Assembly: GCF_029813835.1 (NCBI RefSeq)
Contig: NZ_JARVKV010000009.1
Span: forward strand, 95,685-159,684
DNA from: Streptomyces sp. DH37
GTDB lineage: Bacteria; Actinomycetota; Actinomycetes; Streptomycetales; Streptomycetaceae
Reading direction: 5' to 3'
DNA: 64,000 bases
Every line of letters begins with the position of its first letter. The first letter of the stretch is position 1. Positions 54,666-62,831 of the stretch are shown piece by piece. The translations under genes were made by a program, and so were the position numbers. Under the pieces are notes generated by a model, which worked only from the letters and a program-made list of their open reading frames with translations, made no database searches and was not told where the DNA came from.

Positions 54666-54676
<11 letters not shown>
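54026..54676 (+). CDS. ehuD: EhuD, ectoine ABC transporter permease
   Basis: Second HisMQ-type permease, 216 aa, with about five helices (LVTLQALVLGTLLAFSLGLVWAI near 23). The family motif EFVRNTPLLVQLFFLFY is near 65 and the EAA loop YRAGIDGVPKGQWEAATALS near 113. The GTG overlaps the ehuC stop (GTGA). Its last ten bases overlap the ehuA start. It forms the transmembrane heterodimer with EhuC. Confidence 0.92.
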
Positions 54677-55481
<805 letters not shown>

Positions 55482-55498
55482 CGGCGCCCCGCCCCGGC

Positions 55499-55541
55499 CC
55501 TCCCGCCCGCTCTCGAACATGTTTCGGGGGCGGGCGGGAGG
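55499..55541 (+). terminator. Terminator hairpin after ehuA
   Basis: A 12-bp perfect stem (55499-55510 with 55530-55541), 19-nt loop, 17 bases after the ehuA stop. Confidence 0.6.
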
Positions 55542-55655
55542 CCAATGTTCTGTGCGGGGACGGTGCACGGCCGCCCGCCGCCCCCGCACCCGAGGACCCG
55601 GTGACCCTCGGGCGGGCGTCGCGCCGCGAGCGGTCACCCGCCCGAGGGGGGCACC

Positions 55656-56480
55656 GTGACACTGCTGCACTCGCCGGGGGACTCCTCCCCCGAACCGCCG
55701 CCGGGACGATGCCCGGCCCCGGAGCGCCGCGCTCCCGCGCCCGCCCGCCCGCCCTCGGCGCGGCACGTCCTGCGGGTCCTGGAGGCGGTCGCCGGGGACC
55801 ACGACGGGGTGGACGAGGAGGCGCTGGCCGCCCGGACGGGGCTGCCCCCGGCGCGCCTGGCCGGCCTGCTGTGGACGCTGCTGCGCGAGGGGTACGTCGA
55901 GCGCCTGGACGACGGCTCGTACGCCGCGGGCGAGGCGCTGGTCCTGCTCGGCGGCGGGGGCGGCGGCCGGGAGCGGGCGCTGCGCGAGCGGCTGTGGCGG
56001 ACGCTGGCCCGGCTGCGGGACTCCGTCGGCGCGGCGGTCTACTTCGGCCGCTACACCGACGGCGAGGTGGAGATCGTCGGGTACGCCGGCGGACCGCGCC
56101 ACCCGGCCCCGCCCGAGCCGCTGGACATCCGCTCCGCCGGGCACGCCACCGCGGTCGGCAAGTGCCTGCTCGGCCAGCTCGACCACGACGCCCGCCGGGA
56201 CCACCTCTCCCGGCACCGGGCCGTCCGCCTGACCCCGCGCACCATCACCGACGAGCGGGTGCTGCTGAGCGTGCTGGACCGGCAGCCGCCGACCGTCCCG
56301 GTCCTGGACCTCCAGGAGTACGCCGTCGGCACGGTCTGCGCGGCCGTGCCGGTCACCGCCGGATCGACGGTCGGCTCCCTGGGGGTGTGCCTGCCGGCCG
56401 ACGAGACCCACCGGCTGCGGCGGGCCGCCGAGGCGCTGAACGAGCAGGCCGCGCGGATGCTGCTCTCGCTGGCCCTGTGA
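55656..56480 (+). CDS. IclR-family transcriptional regulator
   Basis: Small-molecule-responsive repressor or activator. In the 274-aa protein, a Pro-rich N-terminus precedes a winged helix-turn-helix (about 35-95, LEAVAGDHDGVDEEALAARTGLPPARLAGLLW) and the IclR effector domain (about 105-270, with SAGHATAVGKCLLGQL and CAAVPVTAGSTVGSLGVC). The GTG has GAGGGGGG upstream. It lies just after ehuBCDA, so control of ectoine use is conceivable; IclR members often govern catabolic genes. The next gene is tRNA-Lys. Confidence 0.88.
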   Translation: MTLLHSPGDSSPEPPPGRCPAPERRAPAPARPPSARHVLRVLEAVAGDHDGVDEEALAARTGLPPARLAGLLWTLLREGYVERLDDGSYAAGEALVLLGGGGGGRERALRERLWRTLARLRDSVGAAVYFGRYTDGEVEIVGYAGGPRHPAPPEPLDIRSAGHATAVGKCLLGQLDHDARRDHLSRHRAVRLTPRTITDERVLLSVLDRQPPTVPVLDLQEYAVGTVCAAVPVTAGSTVGSLGVCLPADETHRLRRAAEALNEQAARMLLSLAL

Positions 56481-56630
56481 GCCCGTGCGGGCGCGGCCGG
56501 GTGGGCGGTGCGGAGCGTGGCCGGGTGGGCGGGTGGGCGGTGCGGAGCGTGGCCGGGGGCACTCCGGGGAGCGGGTAGTATGGTTCCCGACAGCGCGCTC
56601 CACGAGCTCCTCCGGAGGCGCTGCCCGCAG

Positions 56631-56704
56631 GCGCCGCTAGCTCAGTTGGTTAGAGCAGCTGACTCTTAATCAGCGGGTCCGGGGTTCGAGTCCCTGGCGG
56701 CGCA
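56631..56704 (+). tRNA. tRNA-Lys (CTT anticodon), copy 2
   Basis: Identical over all 74 bases to the copies at 46865 and 58332. A -10-like TAGTAT lies at 56576-56581. It has its own hairpin terminator. Confidence 0.97.
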
Positions 56705-56709
56705 CCGAT

Positions 56710-56748
56710 GACGTGAGGCCCCTCGCAGTGCGCGAGGGGCCTCACGTC
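56710..56748. terminator. Terminator after tRNA-Lys copy 2
   Basis: A perfect 17-bp stem (56710-56726 with 56732-56748), 5-nt loop, shared with the convergent LPMO gene. Confidence 0.85.
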
Positions 56749-56798
56749 GTGTCGGGGGCGGGTCCCGCGGAACCCGCCCCCGCCCGGCGCGGCTCGGC

Positions 56799-57392
56799 TC
56801 AGAACTTCACGTCGGAGCAGGCGTAGAACGCGTTGGCCGTGTCGTGGACGGTCCAGACGCCCAGGATCAGGTGCCGGCCCGACTTCTGGGTGGGAATGGT
56901 GCCCTGGTGGCTCTCGGTGTAGGCGGGCTGGCGGCCTCCCATGTGCACCGTCATGAACGGCTGCGGCTCCAGGGCGGCGCGGGTGAGCGGCTTGGTCGGG
57001 TCCCAGCCGTCCTTGGTGATGTAGTACTTGAAGTCGGTCGTGCGGTGCGGCGCGGTCATCTTCCAGGTGAAGGTGAAGCCCTGGCCGGGACGGAGCTGGG
57101 TGGTGGGCCAGTTGCCGCCGCGCGGGTCGTCGAGCTGGGCGAACGAGGAGTTCCCGGCCGAGCAGATCTTGCCGTCGGCCGGTCCGGCGGCCGGGAAGCC
57201 CTTGGGGCCCTCGACGCTCTGGGGCTCCCACTGGATGGAGCCGCAGTTGCTCACGGTGCCGTTGGCGCAGTACGCCTGCCGGCTCATGGGCGACTGGGTG
57301 TAGCCGTGCCCCTGGGCGCTGCCGCTGGTGGCGAGCACCGCCGTCGCGGCCACGCCGAAGCCGAGCAGGGCGGTGGTGATCTTCTTGCGCAT
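56799..57392 (-). CDS. Secreted AA10 lytic polysaccharide monooxygenase, probably chitin-active
   Basis: Copper enzyme that oxidatively cleaves crystalline polysaccharide. The 197-aa protein has a signal peptide ending SAQG, so mature protein begins His29-Gly-Tyr and His29 gives the histidine brace. The second brace His is in MTAPHRTTDF near 115. The single AA10 domain lacks a CBM, like small chitin-binding LPMOs. The ATG at 57392 has AGGAG upstream; a longer reading begins within the ribosome-binding region. A strong DasR-type palindrome 62 nt upstream favours chitin as substrate. Confidence 0.93.
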   Translation of the reverse strand: MRKKITTALLGFGVAATAVLATSGSAQGHGYTQSPMSRQAYCANGTVSNCGSIQWEPQSVEGPKGFPAAGPADGKICSAGNSSFAQLDDPRGGNWPTTQLRPGQGFTFTWKMTAPHRTTDFKYYITKDGWDPTKPLTRAALEPQPFMTVHMGGRQPAYTESHQGTIPTQKSGRHLILGVWTVHDTANAFYACSDVKF

Positions 57393-57453
57393 CCTTCGCT
57401 CCTGGACATGGGGGGTTCCTGAGGGTCCGCGGGGAGGCGGCACAGGACAGGAC

Positions 57454-57469
57454 TGCGGTCTAGACCAAG
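57454..57469. promoter_or_regulatory. dre site of the LPMO gene
   Basis: TGCGGTCTAGACCAAG contains the full dre core GGTCTAGACC (57457-57466) and lies 62 nt before the LPMO start. Confidence 0.72.
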
Positions 57470-57488
57470 AAGACCGTAACTTTTCCTA

Positions 57489-58139
57489 TTAGTCATGTCC
57501 AGACCAATGGAACGACAAATTCACCCAGCCCGAATCCCTCGACTCCTCGACGATCCGGGCGTTGGGCATGTCGTTGGAGCGGACCCACTCCCGGGCCCCC
57601 TCGGCGGTGCGGCCCCCCGCGAGCTGGCGCTCCACCAGCCTCCGGCGGCGCTCCTCCTCGCCGGCCTCCACGTACCACAGCTCGTCCATCGACTCCCGCG
57701 CCTCGGGCCAGCCGGGCAGGTCGCAGGCCAGGTAGTTCCCCTCGGTCACCACCAGCCGGACCCCGGGGCGGACCACGTGGCGGGCCGCGACCGGCTCGTC
57801 CAGCACCCGGTCGAAGTCGGGCACGTAGACGTCGTGGTCCGGCTCGGAGACCAGGCGCCGGAGCAGGGCGGCGTATCCGTGGACGTCGAAGGTGGGGGGC
57901 GAGCCCTTGCGGGTCGCCAGGCCCAGCCGGTCCAGCTGGGCGTTGGACAGGTGGAAGCCGTCGAGCGGGACGTACGCCGCCGCGCCGGGCCCGTACCGCC
58001 GCCGCAGCCCCGACACCAGCGCCTCGGCCAGGGTGGACTTGCCCGCGCCGGGCGGCCCCGCGAGCCCGAGCACGACCCGCCGCCCCTCCCCGCCGGTCGT
58101 CAGCCGCCATGCCAGGTCCATCAGCTCACCGGTTCGCAT
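57489..58139 (-). CDS. Nucleoside/uridine kinase-like P-loop protein
   Basis: P-loop NTPase of the uridine kinase/phosphoribulokinase family as annotated in actinobacteria; substrate unknown. The 216-aa protein has Walker A GPPGAGKST (28-36), a DGFHLSN motif near 65 (substrate Asp), a VTEGNYL Walker-B-like motif near 135 and an Arg-rich lid (EEERRRRLVERQLAGGR) near 163. The ATG at 58139 precedes MRTGELMDLAWRL; a longer reading adds unconserved residues. The ribosome-binding site is weak. It is followed by the LPMO on the same strand after 96 bases. Confidence 0.86.
   Translation of the reverse strand: MRTGELMDLAWRLTTGGEGRRVVLGLAGPPGAGKSTLAEALVSGLRRRYGPGAAAYVPLDGFHLSNAQLDRLGLATRKGSPPTFDVHGYAALLRRLVSEPDHDVYVPDFDRVLDEPVAARHVVRPGVRLVVTEGNYLACDLPGWPEARESMDELWYVEAGEEERRRRLVERQLAGGRTAEGAREWVRSNDMPNARIVEESRDSGWVNLSFHWSGHD
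57493..57508. promoter_or_regulatory. Second weak dre-like site
   Basis: TCATGTCCAGACCAAT matches 11 of 16 dre positions. It overlaps the last codons of the kinase gene and may support binding at the main site 39 bases away. Confidence 0.3.
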
Positions 58140-58331
58140 GACCGAGAACCTAACGCCTCGGACGAGGCGCTTTTCGGTACCTTCCGATGCTTTCCGGACA
58201 TGCGACGACCGCCACGGCGGCCTGGACGGAGCACTCCCGGGTGTCGGGTATGCTTGTTCCCGCAGGTCGGCACGGGTCGGCACTGACGGGAGCCGATCGG
58301 CGCCGGTCAGCGTGGATCGCGGCCCCTGCGG

Positions 58332-58405
58332 GCGCCGCTAGCTCAGTTGGTTAGAGCAGCTGACTCTTAATCAGCGGGTCCGGGGTTCGAGTCCCTGGCG
58401 GCGCA
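58332..58405 (+). tRNA. tRNA-Lys (CTT anticodon), copy 3
   Basis: Third identical 74-nt copy. A -10-like TATGCT lies about 80 bases upstream (near 58248). A hairpin terminator follows. Confidence 0.97.
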
Positions 58406-58414
58406 CCTCTCCGA

Positions 58415-58449
58415 TCCGGGCCCCACCGCCTTCCGCGGTGGGGCCCGGA
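58415..58449. terminator. Terminator after tRNA-Lys copy 3
   Basis: A perfect 15-bp stem (58415-58429 with 58435-58449), CTTCC loop. Confidence 0.85.
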
Positions 58450-58480
58450 CGCGTTCGCGGGAGGGCGCCCCGCGCCCGCC

Positions 58481-58627
58481 TCAGTCGATGCCCCGGCAGA
58501 TGTGCGGCTCGTCGTCGTCGCCGTCCCCGGCGAGGCGCAGCGGCGGGGCCGGCGAGAGCGGCAGTTCGTCGAGGGCCCGCATCCCGACGGGCGGGTCGTC
58601 GGCTTCCGGTTCAGCTGTGTCATACAT
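58481..58627 (-). CDS. Putative 48-aa peptide
   Basis: A short acidic ORF starting MYDTAEPEADDPPVG and ending DDDEPHICRGID, with one Cys near the C-terminus. GGAGG lies about 14 bases before the ATG, further than ideal. No domain is recognised. The leader-like acidic composition and C-terminal Cys resemble small precursor peptides, but no maturation enzyme lies nearby. It may be an ordinary small protein or spurious. Confidence 0.42.
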   Translation of the reverse strand: MYDTAEPEADDPPVGMRALDELPLSPAPPLRLAGDGDDDEPHICRGID

Positions 58628-59155
58628 GGCGGAACGACAGCCTCCGTGTCCTGAGGGGGATCTCGGGGGGATCTCGGCGTCCGGGTACCGCGCCCCCTCC
58701 TGTTCAATCCCGGGCGAACGGGGGACGCAACCGGTTCCGGCCGGAGCTTCACCCCGGTGACGACAACGAGCGACCCGTCGGACGGTTCCGCCCGCGTCCG
58801 CCGCGGGGACGGGGCGGACCGGCCGGCGCCCCATGCCTCGTCGGCAGGTACGCGATGGCCCGCGAGCCCCGTTCGGCACGGCCGCGCACCGGGGCGGCGG
58901 TGCGCGGGAACCCGGTGCGGGTCCGGGACGGTCCCGCCACCGTAGCCCACGGCTCCACAGGCCGTACGGAGAACGGGAACTGACCCGTCGTTCTCCCGTC
59001 GGCGGGGCGAGGTGGCCCCGGAAGGAGACGCGGGCGTCCCGGAACACCGCCGGCGCCGCGCCGTGCTGTGGGGGCGCTCGGCGCCGCCTTCGGCCGGCTC
59101 GGCCCGCGCGCCGCACGACCGGGCCGTCCCGCGCGTTTCGCATGCTCCGCACGGC
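58628..59155. other. Gene-free stretch
   Basis: About 530 GC-rich bases in which I see no convincing gene, RNA or repeat. Open frames here lack ribosome-binding sites and protein-like composition. Confidence 0.5.
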
Positions 59156-59187
59156 CGGTGCCCGGCCCGGAGCCGGACCGGGCACCG
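59156..59187 (-). terminator. Terminator of the sortase operon
   Basis: A 15-bp stem with one mismatch (59156-59170 with 59173-59187), nine bases past the sortase stop. Confidence 0.65.
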
Positions 59188-59195
59188 CTCGGTGG

Positions 59196-59894
59196 TCAGC
59201 GGACACCGGTCAGATGCGCCGACACCACCAGGTTGGCGGTGTAGGAGCCGCTGGCCCGGTCGAAGACGCCGGTGCAGGTGATGATCCGGAGTTCGGCGCG
59301 CCCGGGACGGCGGGCGCCGTAGACCTCGTGCGGGTCGAAGTCGGCCCGCTCGGCGATCGACACGTCCTCGACGGTGAACTCCGCGGTCCTGCCGTCGTCC
59401 CGCGCGACACCGATCCGGTCGCCCGGGCGCACCGAGGGCAGGCGGTGGAAGACCGCCCGGCCGCGTTCGGTGTCCAGGTGGCCCACCAGCAGCGCCACCC
59501 CCTCCTCGCCGGGCGCCGGGCCGTCGGCGTACCAGCCGACGGTGTCGGGCGAGTCCATCGGCGGGGGCCGGACGGCGCCGTCGCGGTCCAGTCCGCGCTC
59601 GATGATCCGGGCGTGGACGCCGGCGGTGTCGATGTCCACGCGCCGGGGCTCGGCGGGGGGCAGCGGCGCGTGCCCGGAGGCGCCACCGGACGTACCGCCG
59701 GACGCACTGCCCGACGCACTGCCGGACGTACTGCCCGGCGCGCCGGCGTGCGCCGGGCCCGGCGGCGGGGCGGGATCGGTCAGCTCCCGGCCCCACAGCC
59801 ACACTCCGAGCAGCAGCACCGCCCACACCGCTCCCGCCACCAGGCGGGAGGCGCACCCCGTGCGCGGCTCCCCGCCGGGGAAGTCGTCGTACAC
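59196..59894 (-). CDS. Sortase (class E/F type)
   Basis: Membrane-anchored cysteine transpeptidase. In the 232-aa protein, one N-terminal helix (about 17-36) is followed by a Ser/Gly/Ala repeat linker (about 50-75) and the sortase beta-barrel from about 85. Catalytic residues are visible: His139 in VGHLDT, Cys207 in IITCTG and a downstream Arg in FDRASGSY. The lack of class A/B hallmarks and the actinobacterial context suggest class E or F. The GTG start has a weak ribosome-binding site. It lies 15 bases after the membrane protein gene, in an operon. Confidence 0.87.
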   Translation of the reverse strand: MYDDFPGGEPRTGCASRLVAGAVWAVLLLGVWLWGRELTDPAPPPGPAHAGAPGSTSGSASGSASGGTSGGASGHAPLPPAEPRRVDIDTAGVHARIIERGLDRDGAVRPPPMDSPDTVGWYADGPAPGEEGVALLVGHLDTERGRAVFHRLPSVRPGDRIGVARDDGRTAEFTVEDVSIAERADFDPHEVYGARRPGRAELRIITCTGVFDRASGSYTANLVVSAHLTGVR

Positions 59895-59909
59895 GGCCGT
59901 CGCCGCGGC

Positions 59910-60590
59910 TCAGCGGTCGGCGTCGGGGCGGGTGCGGCGGCGCAGCACCGCGGCCCGCCAGAGGACGACCAGGGTGGCGGTGCCCGCCAGGCCCGCGCCC
60001 AGGACGGTGTGGAGGGCGCCCGGCCCGGCCTCCCCGCCGTCCCCGGCCGCCTCCTCCGCGGTGCCGCCGCCTCCGGCGGGCACGGGGGCGACCGGGCTGA
60101 CGGCGGGCGCGGTGGCCGGGTGCGAGGAGCCGGGGGAGGCCGGGCCGGAGTGGTGCACGGTCACCCGGCCGGTGACCTTCACGCCCATGCACTCCACCGT
60201 GATCCGGTACTCCCTCGGCTCGGCGTCCGAGCGGATGACCGCCTCGCCGCGCAGTCCGCCGCGGTCGGCCCCGGGGGCGAGCAGCGCGTCGGCGACGAAC
60301 GCCTCGGAGCGGGCGGTGGCGACGGTGCCCCCGCAGGAGAGGGCCCGCAGTTCGATCTCGGTGCCGGGGCGGACCCTCGCGGGCGTGACCCGCACCTCCA
60401 CCGCCGGTGAGCCCGTCCCCATCGGATTCGGAGCCGTGTTCGGAGCCGTGTTCGGAGCCGTCGTGCCCGAGTCCCCGGCGCCGGGGCTCTCGGCGGCCGC
60501 CGCGGGGACTGCCGGAAGGACCGCGGCACAGACGGCGAGCGCCGCGGCGAGGACGCTCGGAGCGGGTCGTACGGTGCGGAAGATGCCCAT
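59910..60590 (-). CDS. Secreted, C-terminally membrane-anchored protein, sortase neighbour
   Basis: A 226-aa surface protein. The signal peptide (SVLAAALAVCAAVLPAVPAAAA) is followed by a short Asn-Thr-Ala-Pro repeat (about 47-55), an Ig-like domain (about 64-145, VEVRVTPARVRPGTEIELRALSC with two Cys likely disulfide-bonded), a Pro/Gly/Ala linker and a C-terminal helix (HTVLGAGLAGTATLVVLW) with a basic tail. The layout equals a sortase substrate but no LPXTG- or LAXTG-like motif precedes the helix. CGGAGG lies upstream of the ATG. It may be the partner or substrate of the sortase. Confidence 0.82.
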   Translation of the reverse strand: MGIFRTVRPAPSVLAAALAVCAAVLPAVPAAAAESPGAGDSGTTAPNTAPNTAPNPMGTGSPAVEVRVTPARVRPGTEIELRALSCGGTVATARSEAFVADALLAPGADRGGLRGEAVIRSDAEPREYRITVECMGVKVTGRVTVHHSGPASPGSSHPATAPAVSPVAPVPAGGGGTAEEAAGDGGEAGPGALHTVLGAGLAGTATLVVLWRAAVLRRRTRPDADR

Positions 60591-60715
60591 GTCGAACCTC
60601 CGGGTCGGTACTCCCGAAGATCCGCCGCCCCGCCCCGGCCCGCATCCCGGCGCGGCCCGGAACTGCTCCGTTCGAGCGCGCGCCGAACGCGGCCGGGACC
60701 GGGGCCGGGGCGGGC

Positions 60716-61495
60716 TCAGATCCGTTCGACGAGGTCCGCGATCGAGTCGACGACCGTCGAGGGCCGGAAGGGGAAGCGGTCCACGTCGCCCGGCCGCGTC
60801 AGCCCGGTGAGGACGAGGAAGGTCTCCATCCCGGCCTCCAGCCCGGCCAGCACGTCGGTGTCCATCCGGTCGCCGATCATCGCGCTGGACTCGGAGTGGG
60901 CGCCGATGACGTTGAGCCCGGCCCGCATCATCAGCGGGTTGGGCTTGCCGACGAAGTACGGCTCGCGCCCGGTCGCCTTGGTGATCAGTGCCGCGACCGA
61001 CCCGGTGGCCGGCAGCGCGCCCTCGGCGGAGGGGCCGGTCTCGTCGGGATTGGTGGCTATGAACCGCGCCCCGTCGTTGATCAGCCGGATCGCCTTGGTG
61101 AGCGCCTCGAAGCTGTAGGTGCGCGTCTCGCCCAGCACCACGTAGTCGGGATCGGTGTCGGTGAGGATGTAGCCGATGTCGTGCAGGGCGGTGGTCAGCC
61201 CCGCCTCGCCGATGACGTACGCGGTGCCGCCGGGGCGCTGCTCCTCCAGGAACCGGGCGGTGGCCAGGGCGGAGGTCCAGATGTTCTCCACCGGGACCTC
61301 CAGGCCCATCCGCCTGAGGCGGGCGTGCAGGTCACGGGGCGTGTAGATCGAGTTGTTGGTCAGCACCAGGAACGGCCTGCCGGACTCCCTCAGCCTCTTG
61401 ATGAAGGCGTCGGCCCCCGGGATCGGCACGCCCTCGTGGACGAGGACCCCGTCCATGTCGGTGAGCCACGACTCGATCGGCTTGCGCTCCGCCAT
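60716..61495 (-). CDS. HAD-IIA family hydrolase (NagD-like phosphatase)
   Basis: Haloacid-dehalogenase phosphatase of subfamily IIA, 259 aa. Motif I is D13-x-D15 (TDMDGVL), motif II is LTNNS near 46, motif III Lys lies in VGKPNP near 178 and motif IV is IGDRMDTD near 206. The C2-type cap lies between II and III. Relatives dephosphorylate nucleotides, sugar phosphates or glycerol phosphate; the substrate cannot be told. The ATG has CAGGAG upstream. It stands alone between the sortase pair and the ROK gene. Confidence 0.92.
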   Translation of the reverse strand: MAERKPIESWLTDMDGVLVHEGVPIPGADAFIKRLRESGRPFLVLTNNSIYTPRDLHARLRRMGLEVPVENIWTSALATARFLEEQRPGGTAYVIGEAGLTTALHDIGYILTDTDPDYVVLGETRTYSFEALTKAIRLINDGARFIATNPDETGPSAEGALPATGSVAALITKATGREPYFVGKPNPLMMRAGLNVIGAHSESSAMIGDRMDTDVLAGLEAGMETFLVLTGLTRPGDVDRFPFRPSTVVDSIADLVERI

Positions 61496-61621
61496 TCGTC
61501 ACTCCTGCTGGTCGTCCGCACGTTGGGGCGTGGCGGCGGCACCGCGCTGTGCTGCGCCGACGGGCCCCAGCGTAGCCACTCTCCGTTCGGCCCGACTCCG
61601 TTCGCCCGGCGTCACCCGGTG

Positions 61622-62776
61622 TCATCCGGCGTCGTCCGGTCTGGTTCCCCGTTCCAGGCGGCCGAAGAGCGGCGCCAGGACCAGGTGCGCCGCGCCGCCG
61701 GCGACCAGCCGCGCGCCGCCGGGGGCGACGGAGACCGGCACGGCGCGGCCGTCGGTGCGCGCGGCGCGGGCGGCCAGGACCGCCGCCACGCCCGCGCGGT
61801 ACGGCTCCGGGTCGGCCAGGACGGTACGGCCGCCGAGCACCACGCGGTCGACGTCCAGCAGCCCGGCCAGGCCCGCGGCGCCGGTGCCCAGGGCGCGGGC
61901 GGCCCCGGCGGTGTCGCCCCGGGCGGCGGCGGCCAGGCACAGGGCCTCCAGGCAGCCGCGGTCGCCGCAGCCGCACCGCGGGCCGTCGAGCTGGACCACC
62001 TGGTGCCCGAACTCCCCGGCCCCGGTGCGCGCCCCCCGGTACAGGGCCCCGCCCAGGACGAGCCCGGCGCCCAGCCCGGTGCCCAGGTGCAGGTACGCGA
62101 ACGAGGCGCTCCCCGTCCCCTCCTCCCCGCCGTTCAGGGCGAGGCCGAGGGCCGCCGCGTTGGTGTCCTTGTCCAGGGCGACGGGCAGCCCCAGCCGCCG
62201 TGCCAGCGCGTCCCGCAGCGGGTAGCCGTCCCAGCGCGGGAACCCGGTCACCCGCCGCAGCACCCCCCTCCGGTGGTCCAGGGGTCCCGGGCACGCCACC
62301 CCGACGCCCAGGACGCGGCCGCGGTCCGGCAGGGCGCGGACCGCGCCGGCCGCCGCGTCCAGGACCGCTTCTGAGGGCGCGCCCAGGTCGAAGGGGGCGC
62401 GGTGGGCGGCGACGGCGCCGCCCGCCAGGTCCACCAGGACCGCGGTGAGCTCGTCGCGGTCCAGGTGCAGGCCCACCGCGTGGCGCGCGTCGCGCACCAG
62501 GCGCCAGAGGGTGCGCGGTTTGCCCCCGGTGGAGGGGCGCCGGCCCGCCTGCGCCACCAGGCCCGCGTCCCGCAGCCGGGCGGTGATCTTGCTGACGGCC
62601 TGCGGCGTCAGGCCCGTGACCTCGGCCAGTTCGGGTCTGCTCGCGCCCGCCTCGCCCGCCGCGCGCAGCAGGTCCAGGACGAGCGCGGCGTTGTGGCCGC
62701 GCAGGGCGGGCAGGTTGGCGGCGCCGGAGATGCCGCCGGGAAGGGCGGCGGGGCCGCCGGAGGGCTCGGGGGTCAC
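61622..62776 (-). CDS. ROK-family transcriptional repressor
   Basis: NagC/XylR-type sugar-responsive repressor. In the 384-aa protein, a winged helix-turn-helix (about 25-80, RPELAEVTGLTPQAVSKITARL) is followed by a ROK sugar-kinase-like domain (about 95-380) with a DxGxT-like phosphate loop remnant. The ROK zinc cluster is GPRCGCGDRGCLE near 255 and the sugar motif GEFGHQ near 240. The GTG at 62776 is preferred. No Shine-Dalgarno is visible, and a -10-like GAGAAT seven bases upstream suggests a leaderless transcript. It is divergent from the oxidoreductase gene, the probable target. Confidence 0.88.
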   Translation of the reverse strand: MTPEPSGGPAALPGGISGAANLPALRGHNAALVLDLLRAAGEAGASRPELAEVTGLTPQAVSKITARLRDAGLVAQAGRRPSTGGKPRTLWRLVRDARHAVGLHLDRDELTAVLVDLAGGAVAAHRAPFDLGAPSEAVLDAAAGAVRALPDRGRVLGVGVACPGPLDHRRGVLRRVTGFPRWDGYPLRDALARRLGLPVALDKDTNAAALGLALNGGEEGTGSASFAYLHLGTGLGAGLVLGGALYRGARTGAGEFGHQVVQLDGPRCGCGDRGCLEALCLAAAARGDTAGAARALGTGAAGLAGLLDVDRVVLGGRTVLADPEPYRAGVAAVLAARAARTDGRAVPVSVAPGGARLVAGGAAHLVLAPLFGRLERGTRPDDAG

Positions 62777-62799
62777 GGGCCCATTCTCGCGCCTGCTTG

Positions 62800-62826
62800 C
62801 ACTTCCGCAACAGTGTTGCCAAAGTG
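62800..62826. promoter_or_regulatory. Probable ROK operator
   Basis: An imperfect 27-bp inverted repeat, CACTTCCGCAACA...TTGCCAAAGTG (11 of 14 arm positions pair), fills the 55-bp gap between the divergent ROK and oxidoreductase genes. Confidence 0.55.
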
Positions 62827-62831
62827 GGCGC

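Noticed and set aside
58757..58945. Small plus-strand ORF in the gap before the sortase operon
   Set aside because: No Shine-Dalgarno and a random Arg/Pro/Ala-rich composition.
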